The position numbers and the translations under genes are program-made. The notes under the pieces were generated by a model. That model saw only the letters and a list, made by a program, of their open reading frames with translations, searched no databases and was not told the DNA's origin. A stretch of DNA of 5,711 nucleotides from Desulfobacula sp. (lineage in GTDB: Bacteria; Desulfobacterota; Desulfobacteria; Desulfobacterales; Desulfobacteraceae), in contig JAABTB010000169.1 in the NCBI GenBank assembly GCA_011390085.1, positions 1 to 5,711 on the forward strand, read 5' to 3'. Shown piece by piece: positions 1 through 4,806 of the stretch (position 1 is the stretch's first letter; each line of letters begins with the position of its first letter).

Positions 1-124
1 AAAAATCGGGATAGACCCGGAAAGGATTCAGCTTGTCCAGATTGCGGCAGGGGACAAGGGAAAATTTCAGGCTGAAATTGATACCTTTGTGGACCGGCTC
101 AATACCCTGGGTCCCATCCGGTAA
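1..124 (+). CDS. C-terminal end of an MvhD/FlpD-like electron-transfer subunit (partial, 5' end outside window)
   Basis: The open frame entering from the left edge (first full codon at base 2) encodes 40 residues and stops with TAA at 122-124. It includes GIDPERIQL, then a stretch ending FVDRLNTLGP. This matches the usual tail of the MvhD/FlpD family (F420-non-reducing hydrogenase iron-sulfur delta subunit), which also occurs fused to the C-terminus of HdrA. Proteins of this family relay electrons between a hydrogenase or dehydrogenase and the HdrA flavin in cytoplasmic electron-bifurcating complexes. The cysteines that would bind the [2Fe-2S] cluster lie upstream of the window, so I cannot tell a free MvhD from an HdrA-MvhD fusion. 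The stop is 12 bases before larA, and the larA ribosome binding site begins at the last base of this stop codon, so the two genes are very likely cotranscribed. The assignment rests on a short tail and is moderate. Confidence 0.6.
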   Translation, partial: KIGIDPERIQLVQIAAGDKGKFQAEIDTFVDRLNTLGPIR

Positions 125-136
125 AGGAGAGCGTTC

Positions 137-1381
137 ATGAAGATTGATGTCCCCTACGGAAAAGACGGGACCTTGTCGGCAGTTCTTGCTGATACCGTCA
201 AGGTCCGGTTTCTTGAGGCCAATGATGTAAAAATCGGTGATGAAGACCAAAACATCCGGGATGCCCTGCTTCATCCCATCAACAGCAAAGGATTTCAAGA
301 TTTTCTCAAGGGCGCAAAAAATGTCCTTGTCATCGTCAATGATGCCACCCGGCCCACGCCCACAAAAAAAATCCTTGAATTCATCTTTGAGGATTTAGCC
401 AAGACTCCTTTCCATTTCATCATTGCCACCGGCGCCCACCGGGGTCCTACCGAAGAGGAATTTTTCCAGATTTTCGGGTCTTTTTATGAAAACGTCAGGG
501 ACAGGATCATTGTCCATGACGCCAGGGCCGATCAGGACATGGTGTTTCTGGGCACCTCCACCAACGGCACCCCCATGCATGTCCACAGGGCCGGGGTGGA
601 AGCGGACCGGATCATTATCCTTTCATCGGTGGAACCCCATTATTTTGCCGGGTATACCGGCGGCAGGAAATCCTTTCTGCCGGGCATCGCCGGTTATAAA
701 ACCATTGAACAGAACCACAAGCTGGCCCTTTCACCGGCAGCCAAAGCCCTGGCCCTGGAGGGCAACCCGGTCCATGCCGATATGATGGATGCCATCAAAA
801 CCGTCAAACAGGACATCTTTTCCATCATGACGGTGCTGGACAAGCATCACCGTGTCTATGCCGCCTGCTGCGGCCATATCCACGATTCCTTTCATGCGGC
901 CATTGACCGGGCAAACGAGGTCTTTGCCGCACCCTTGGAAGAAAAGGCGGATATTGTCGTGTCTGTGGTGAAATTCCCCCAGGACATTGATCTCTACCAG
1001 GCCCAGAAAGGCATTGACAATGCCAAGCTGGCCCTGAAAAAAGGCGGCATCCTGATCCTGACGGCAAAATGCCGGCACGGCATCGGCGGAAAGGCCTTTG
1101 CCGATCTTCTGGGGTCCAGCGACACCCCCAAAGCCGCCCTTGAAACCATTGAAAAGGGCTATGTTCTCGGGTATCACAAGGCCGCCAAAATGGCGGAGAT
1201 CGGTCTCTGGGCGGAAATGTGGGGAGTCACCGATGTGGCGCCCGAAATCATTTCAAAACTGTTTATCCGGCCCTTCGGCAGTCTTCAGGAGGCCCTGGAT
1301 ACAGCCCTTGAGAAAACAGGACCGGATGCGACGGTCCTGTTTCTTATGGATGGCGGGTTGACGGTTCCCCTGGTTCAATAG
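137..1381 (+). CDS. larA: LarA-family nickel-pincer 2-hydroxyacid racemase/epimerase
   Basis: This 414-residue protein has the usual length of the LarA (DUF2088) family, cytoplasmic enzymes that racemise lactate or related 2-hydroxyacids by hydride transfer using a nickel-pincer nucleotide cofactor. The key residues of Lactiplantibacillus plantarum LarA can be placed: DATRP at 69-73 (phosphate-binding Arg72), catalytic His101 in TGAHRGPT, catalytic His168 in EPHYFAGY, the cofactor-attaching Lys178 in GGRKS, the nickel ligand His194 in EQNHK, and Tyr287-Gln288 with Lys291. The spacings His168-Lys178 (10), Lys178-His194 (16) and Tyr287-Lys291 (4) equal those of the reference enzyme, so the active site looks complete. 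The ATG at 137 follows a strong AAGGAGA (124-130) at 7 bases. The substrate is uncertain: the family also includes malate, phenyllactate and sugar-acid enzymes. Cofactor makers LarB, LarC and LarE are not in this window. Co-location with an MvhD-like gene suggests a link to Hdr-type hydroxyacid oxidation. Confidence 0.9.
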   Translation: MKIDVPYGKDGTLSAVLADTVKVRFLEANDVKIGDEDQNIRDALLHPINSKGFQDFLKGAKNVLVIVNDATRPTPTKKILEFIFEDLAKTPFHFIIATGAHRGPTEEEFFQIFGSFYENVRDRIIVHDARADQDMVFLGTSTNGTPMHVHRAGVEADRIIILSSVEPHYFAGYTGGRKSFLPGIAGYKTIEQNHKLALSPAAKALALEGNPVHADMMDAIKTVKQDIFSIMTVLDKHHRVYAACCGHIHDSFHAAIDRANEVFAAPLEEKADIVVSVVKFPQDIDLYQAQKGIDNAKLALKKGGILILTAKCRHGIGGKAFADLLGSSDTPKAALETIEKGYVLGYHKAAKMAEIGLWAEMWGVTDVAPEIISKLFIRPFGSLQEALDTALEKTGPDATVLFLMDGGLTVPLVQ

Positions 1382-1388
1382 GAATGAA

Positions 1389-1431
1389 CCGGCCTCTCTT
1401 GAAAATTCAGTGGTCTGATTGCCGAGGCCGG
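1389..1431. repeat. Inverted repeat between convergent larA and regulator genes
   Basis: Perfect 8-base arms, CCGGCCTC at 1389-1396 and GAGGCCGG at 1424-1431, flank a 27-base loop in the 58-base gap between two convergent stop codons. The location suits a shared transcription end for both genes. The loop is long and neither side has a clear T-run directly after the stem, so it is a weak intrinsic terminator at best. Confidence 0.35.
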
Positions 1432-1439
1432 ACAGGATC

Positions 1440-2825
1440 TTAATTGAGCATATATTTTTTCAGCTTGGAATACATTCTGGATTTGGATATCCCGGAAATA
1501 CGGCAGGCTTCTTTCAGGTTCTGTCCTGTATGGGATAAGACGGCATTGAGATATTCTTTTTCCGTGGTTTCCAAGACGTGGCTCAACATTGGGAAATTCC
1601 CCAGGTCATCATCATCCAAAGGGTAGTTTTTGCTTTTCAAATCCTGCATAACGAATTTTTTGATTCCCTCTGCCCGGATATAAGAGGGCAGATGGACGGA
1701 ATAAAGGGTGGGTTCGTTTTTTGCCGAGGCAACGGCCTTATCCATGGCTTCGGCCAATTCCCTGATATTTCCCGGCCATTTGTAGACCGTCAGGATATCG
1801 AGACATTCGGGAGAAATTCCCTTTGTACCAACTTTATATGTCCTGCAGTGCTGATCCAGATAATACAGGACCATTTTAATAATATCTCTCTGTATCCGGC
1901 GTAACGGCGGCAAATGGATGCAAATTCCTTTTAATCCGGACAAAAGGTCTTTCTGAAATTTTCTTTTTTCGCTCAACGCCCCCAGATCTTTGGTGGTCGA
2001 TGCAATCACCCTGAAATTGCAGGCTTCCTTCGTTTTCGAACCGGTCGGGGTAAAGGACCGGTTCACCATCACCCGGAGCAGGTATTTTTGAACCGGCAGG
2101 GGAAGTTCCGAGATTTGGTCCAGAAAAAGCGTACCCTTGTCAGCCCGTTTGATAAGCCCTGTTTTATTCTCTCCGGCTCCCGGGCTATCCCCGTTTTTAC
2201 AGCCAAAGAGCATCCCTTCGAAAATGGTCTCGGTGACGGTACAACAGTCCACAACCACAAAATTTTTTTCACTCCGGCCGCTGTTCAGGTGAATGGTTTT
2301 TGCAAAAAGCGCCTTGCCTGTGCCCGGTTCCCCGGAAATCAGAACAGGGGTATCGGAATAGGATGCCACCGAGGCCTGCTCAAGGCAGAACCGGATTTCC
2401 TTTGATTCGCCGATAAGGCCGTTTCGTTTCAAAATACCCGGAGTGGAGACATTTCCTTTTTCTTTTCGAAACTGCAGGGCACGGCTCACCTGAAGATTCA
2501 GTTCCTGCCGCAGAAAGGGTTTGCCGAGATAATTCCAGGCCCCGCTGTTGAAGGCCATTTCCGCCCCGTCCGGGTTGCTGTCGCCGGTAATGATAATAAT
2601 TTCAGGCGACGAAGGGGTCGCCTTGATCGTTTTTATGAGATCAAGGCCGTTGTCATCCGGGAGCTTGACATCCAGAAAAACGATATCAAATCGTCCGTTT
2701 TTCGCCAGTTCCAAACCTTCTTTGCCGGTCAAGGCAAATCGGCTTTCGTGGCCGAGATTTTCCATCATCTTGACCAGGATATCGCATATGAGCTTATCAT
2801 CATCAACGATCAGTATGTCTGCCAT
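1440..2825 (-). CDS. NtrC-type response regulator with degenerate AAA+ domain (REC / AAA+ / Fis HTH)
   Basis: This 461-residue protein has three regions. Residues 1-120 are a receiver domain with the acidic pair Asp8-Asp9, phosphoacceptor Asp52, Thr80 and Lys102, so it should be phosphorylated by an unseen histidine kinase. Residues 135-370 are a sigma-54-activator-type AAA+ domain, and 418-461 a Fis-type HTH ending in SGISKSRMYSKLKK. Walker A (GEPGTGKA, 165-172) and the sensor II Arg355 (WPGNIREL) are present. Other essentials are changed: GAFTGA reads GDSPGA (212-217), the Walker B glutamate is Gln237 (LFLDQI), both arginine-finger positions are Gln291 and Gly297, the switch Asn is Asp193, and sensor I ATN reads STT. 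It is therefore probably a DNA-binding regulator that cannot remodel sigma-54 holoenzyme. I chose the ATG at 2823-2825 because the receiver domain starts there (MADILIVDDD) and AGGGGA lies 7 bases upstream. It is transcribed in the direction of etfBA, 154 bases downstream of etfA, and may regulate those genes. Confidence 0.85.
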   Translation of the reverse strand: MADILIVDDDKLICDILVKMMENLGHESRFALTGKEGLELAKNGRFDIVFLDVKLPDDNGLDLIKTIKATPSSPEIIIITGDSNPDGAEMAFNSGAWNYLGKPFLRQELNLQVSRALQFRKEKGNVSTPGILKRNGLIGESKEIRFCLEQASVASYSDTPVLISGEPGTGKALFAKTIHLNSGRSEKNFVVVDCCTVTETIFEGMLFGCKNGDSPGAGENKTGLIKRADKGTLFLDQISELPLPVQKYLLRVMVNRSFTPTGSKTKEACNFRVIASTTKDLGALSEKRKFQKDLLSGLKGICIHLPPLRRIQRDIIKMVLYYLDQHCRTYKVGTKGISPECLDILTVYKWPGNIRELAEAMDKAVASAKNEPTLYSVHLPSYIRAEGIKKFVMQDLKSKNYPLDDDDLGNFPMLSHVLETTEKEYLNAVLSHTGQNLKEACRISGISKSRMYSKLKKYMLN

Positions 2826-2832
2826 TTTCTTT

Positions 2833-2838
2833 TCCCCT
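2833..2838 (-). promoter_or_regulatory. Ribosome binding site fixing the regulator start
   Basis: AGGGGA on the minus strand sits 7 bases before the ATG at 2823-2825. It supports starting the regulator at MADILIV rather than at an in-frame ATG 111 bases upstream, which would add 37 non-receiver residues. Confidence 0.6.
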
Positions 2839-2851
2839 GAAACGATACCGA

Positions 2852-2879
2852 CTATTACATGATCCGAAAAAGTTGTCAA
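2852..2879 (-). promoter_or_regulatory. Candidate sigma-70-type promoter of the regulator
   Basis: A perfect TTGACA -35 box (2874-2879) lies about 50 bases upstream of the regulator start. Possible -10 boxes are TAATAG (2852-2857, 16-base spacer but only 3 of 6 consensus bases) or TGTAAT (2854-2859, 5 of 6 consensus bases but a short 14-base spacer). Neither is ideal. The poor spacing would suit a promoter that needs or is blocked by a regulator. The shared 12-base motif lies inside this spacer. Confidence 0.4.
2854..2874 (-). promoter_or_regulatory. Candidate operator, copy 1 (shared motif)
   Basis: The minus strand reads AACTTTTTCGGA (2874 to 2863), three bases, then TGTAAT (2859 to 2854). 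The same 12 bases followed by TGTAAT after four bases occur on the plus strand before etfB. Here the motif fills the space between the proposed -35 and -10 boxes of the regulator, a position expected for autoregulation. Its function is inferred from repetition alone. Confidence 0.4.
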
Positions 2880-2919
2880 ACCCAATATAAAGCAAGGAAA
2901 AAAGGGAAGCGGAAGAAAC

Positions 2920-2935
2920 GGCAAGGGGCCTTCCA
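2920..2935 (-). promoter_or_regulatory. Possible sigma-54 promoter (-24/-12) upstream of the regulator
   Basis: The minus strand reads TGGAAGGCCCCTTGCC, with the GG-N10-GC spacing and the TGG and TTGC cores of the sigma-54 consensus TGGCACG-N4-TTGCW. Transcription would start near 2909 and leave a leader of about 85 bases before the regulator. The site coincides with one arm of a hairpin, so its fit may be partly accidental. Activation would need a competent enhancer-binding protein elsewhere, because the regulator encoded here seems unable to do it. Confidence 0.3.
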
Positions 2936-2954
2936 AATGGATAGAAGACCCCTT
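2923..2954 (-). terminator. Hairpin after etfA, possible terminator or attenuator
   Basis: AAGGGG (2923-2928) pairs with CCCCTT (2949-2954), then after one C-A mismatch CTTC (2930-2933) pairs with GAAG (2944-2947) around a 10-base loop. It begins 25 bases past the etfA stop. On the minus strand no T-run follows the stem directly; six T's come only about 20 bases later (2898-2903). On the plus strand TTTTAAATATTTT follows in part, but no plus-strand gene ends there. It most likely ends or attenuates the etfBA transcript, with modest efficiency. Confidence 0.4.
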
Positions 2955-2979
2955 TTAAATATTTTCTACTGTATTTTAA

Positions 2980-3948
2980 TTATAGATCATTGATGGCGCT
3001 GGTCAGCTCCGGCATGAATTCAATGATATTGGCCACGATTCCCACATCTGCCACCTGGAAGATGGGGGCTTTGGGGTTCTTGTTCACGGCAACGATAAAG
3101 GGATTGCCCTTGAGTCCGCCCAGGTGCTGGAAAGAACCGGAGATACCCATGGCCATATAGACCTTGGGTTTGACGGTTTTACCTGAGGTTCCGACCTGTC
3201 TGCCCTTTTCCAGCCATTTGGCATCCACAATGGGCCTTGAGCAGGAAACCACCGTCTTCATGGCTTTGGCCAGCTCTTCTGCGATTTCAATGTTATCCTG
3301 TTCTTCTATCCCGCGGCCGATGGAAACCAACACATCGGCCTTGGTGATATCCACATCACCGACTTCGGCTTGAACAATTTCCAGGAATTTCCGTTTTGCG
3401 GAAAGATCACCGGCATTGGCGGATTTGTCCACCACGGCGCCGGAAGCTGTTTTTCCATCCACCGGGGCAAAAGATCCGGGCCGGATGGTGATGACGGCGC
3501 CGGAAGCGATATCAACAGCCACATGGGTGCTGACGGCTCCGCCTAGTTCCTGGCGGGAAGCGTTCAGGACGGTTCCTTCAATACCGGCAAAGTCAACGAT
3601 GTCTGCTGCATAGGATGCATTCATCTTGACGGAAAGGCCGGGGGCCAGATCCATGCCGAAGGTATTATGGGGGGCAAGAACAATGGCGCCTGCCGGAATT
3701 ACGTTCACCAAGGCTTTACGGACAACCTCGGCATTGGGGTAAGAAAGATCGCCATGGCTGATCTTGATGACTTCGGCATAGAGGCCGGTCATATCATTGG
3801 CCACCTTGTCCAGGTCCGCACCGGAACCGGTGAGAACAGCCGTCAGGGATGCGCCTTTATCAATTTTTGCCGCGGCCGTGGTGAATTCCATGGCTATATC
3901 CTCGGCAACGCCGTTTGAAAATGGAATATATGCGAAAATCTGTGTCAT
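2980..3948 (-). CDS. etfA: Electron-transfer flavoprotein alpha subunit
   Basis: This 322-residue protein is a full-length EtfA, the FAD-carrying half of the EtfAB heterodimer that takes electrons from acyl-CoA and related dehydrogenases in the cytoplasm. The N-terminal 190 residues form the EtfA-specific domain. The C-terminal FAD domain has SRPIVDAKW (237-245, FAD-contacting Arg238), QVGTSGKTVKP (251-261) and the family signature region from VYMAMGISGSFQHL (263-276) to AVNKNPKAPIF (287-297). The usual Ile before QHL is Phe273, a mild change. The ATG at 3946-3948 lies two bases past the etfB stop. Its Shine-Dalgarno (AAGGAGGG, about 3957-3964) lies inside the end of etfB, so translation is probably coupled to give equal amounts of the subunits. 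I cannot decide from sequence alone whether the pair bifurcates electrons; the adjoining quinone-oxidoreductase-like partner argues for ordinary electron delivery. Confidence 0.95.
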   Translation of the reverse strand: MTQIFAYIPFSNGVAEDIAMEFTTAAAKIDKGASLTAVLTGSGADLDKVANDMTGLYAEVIKISHGDLSYPNAEVVRKALVNVIPAGAIVLAPHNTFGMDLAPGLSVKMNASYAADIVDFAGIEGTVLNASRQELGGAVSTHVAVDIASGAVITIRPGSFAPVDGKTASGAVVDKSANAGDLSAKRKFLEIVQAEVGDVDITKADVLVSIGRGIEEQDNIEIAEELAKAMKTVVSCSRPIVDAKWLEKGRQVGTSGKTVKPKVYMAMGISGSFQHLGGLKGNPFIVAVNKNPKAPIFQVADVGIVANIIEFMPELTSAINDL

Positions 3949-3950
3949 GA

Positions 3951-4736
3951 TTAGAGCCCTCCTTTTGCTTTCAGCTTCTCAATCAGTTTTGCGATGATCT
4001 CATCTGTGGAGCCTTCAAGCATTTCAGCACCTGCACCCAGATCCGGTACAAAATAATCAATCCGTTTTGTTTTGGCACCGGCTTTGCCTATGCTGTCTGC
4101 TGCAAGACCAAGGTCGGATGCGCTTTTCACGGGGATTTCAACACTGGCTACTTTTCTGATGCCGCGGATTCCCACATACCGGGGTTCATTGATACCGGTC
4201 TGGATGGAAAGGACGCAGGGAAGTGAGATTTCATTCATTTCCTGGTTACCGCCTTCGATTTCCCGGCCCACTTTGATTTTGCCGTCACTGACTTCAATCT
4301 TATTGACCAGGGACGCATAGGGCAGATCCAGCATGGCTGCCAGCATACCGCCGACCTGGCCGGCGCCTTCATCGGCCTGGGCGCCGGTGAGGATGAGATC
4401 ATATTTCCCTTTTTCGATTTCCGCCTTGAGAATGGTTGCAATGCCTTTTCCGTCGGAGCCTTCAAAGGCATCATCGGACAGCAGGATACCATTGTTGGCG
4501 CCCATGGCCATTTCACGTCTCAGGACTTCTTCGGATTCGCCATCACCCACGGTGATCACGGTGACATTTCCACCCACTTTATCCACAATCTGAATCGCCT
4601 CTTCGACGGCGTAGTTATCCCATTCATTCACGGAATATACCAGATCATCACGATCAAGATCATTTCCGGCGCCATTGAGTTCAAATTCATTCTCAGCAGT
4701 ATCCGGTACTCTCTTGACACATACCAAAATTTCCAT
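3951..4736 (-). CDS. etfB: Electron-transfer flavoprotein beta subunit
   Basis: This 261-residue protein is a complete EtfB, partner of EtfA. It starts with the typical MEILVCVKRVPDT, followed by NEWDNYAVEEA (37-47), a nucleotide-binding stretch LILTGAQADEGAGQVGGML (114-132), and the EtfB signature VGREIEGGNQEMNEISLP (156-173) continuing to TGINEPRYVGIRGI (180-193). These regions hold AMP (in classical ETFs) or a second FAD (in bifurcating ETFs) and contact the partner dehydrogenase; the sequence alone does not settle which applies. The ATG at 4734-4736 has a near-perfect AAAGGAGG (4742-4749) five bases upstream. Its stop is two bases before etfA. The 70-base gap on the upstream side, after the iron-sulfur gene, carries an inverted repeat and the shared 12-base motif, so etfBA may have its own control within a longer operon. 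Confidence 0.95.
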   Translation of the reverse strand: MEILVCVKRVPDTAENEFELNGAGNDLDRDDLVYSVNEWDNYAVEEAIQIVDKVGGNVTVITVGDGESEEVLRREMAMGANNGILLSDDAFEGSDGKGIATILKAEIEKGKYDLILTGAQADEGAGQVGGMLAAMLDLPYASLVNKIEVSDGKIKVGREIEGGNQEMNEISLPCVLSIQTGINEPRYVGIRGIRKVASVEIPVKSASDLGLAADSIGKAGAKTKRIDYFVPDLGAGAEMLEGSTDEIIAKLIEKLKAKGGL

Positions 4737-4755
4737 TATTGCCTCCTTTAAATCA

Positions 4756-4761
4756 ATTATC
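4756..4761 (-). promoter_or_regulatory. Possible -10 box for etfBA
   Basis: GATAAT on the minus strand matches 5 of 6 bases of the TATAAT consensus, about 20 bases before the etfB start codon. No TTGACA-like box is found 15-19 bases upstream; that position is overlapped by TCCGAAAAAGTT, the reverse complement of the shared motif. This fits an activator-dependent promoter but may be chance. Confidence 0.25.
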
Positions 4762-4763
4762 CG

Positions 4764-4796
4764 TTACAGGCCTTAAACTTTTTCGGAAACCTGTAA
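4764..4796. repeat. Inverted repeat in the gap between the iron-sulfur gene and etfB
   Basis: Perfect 7-base arms, TTACAGG (4764-4770) and CCTGTAA (4790-4796), flank a 19-base centre. They may form a weak hairpin in the intergenic mRNA or a two-armed protein site. The right arm contains the TGTAA part of the shared motif. Confidence 0.4.
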
Positions 4797-4797
4797 T
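4776..4797 (+). promoter_or_regulatory. Candidate operator, copy 2 (shared motif)
   Basis: The plus strand reads AACTTTTTCGGA (4776-4787), four bases, then TGTAAT (4792-4797). This matches the element upstream of the regulator gene at all 18 bases outside the gap, which differs by one base in length. It lies where the -35 region of an etfB promoter would be and points opposite to etfB. It could be a binding site for the neighbouring response regulator. Confidence 0.4.
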
Positions 4798-4806
4798 CCA
4801 TTTATT

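Noticed and set aside
731..1177. 148-codon open frame on the minus strand inside larA
   Set aside because: It lies wholly antisense to a well-supported gene, resembles no known family and has no ribosome binding site I can recognise. It is a shadow of larA codon use.
1389..1431. Strong intrinsic terminator for larA
   Set aside because: The 8-base stem is perfect, but the 27-base loop and the lack of a T-run make a strong terminator unlikely. It is kept only as an inverted repeat.
2088..2405. 105-codon open frame on the plus strand across the regulator's AAA+ region
   Set aside because: It is antisense to the conserved Walker A and Walker B segments and has no recognisable product.
1440..2825. 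Regulator gene as a decaying pseudogene
   Set aside because: There is no frameshift or internal stop, and the receiver residues, Walker A and HTH are intact. The losses are confined to specific functional sites of the AAA+ domain.
2826..2936. In-frame N-terminal extension of the regulator, 37 residues from an ATG at 2934-2936
   Set aside because: The extension is hydrophobic and proline-rich with no receiver-domain match, it overlaps the hairpin and promoter-like sequences, and a good ribosome binding site precedes MADILIVDDD.
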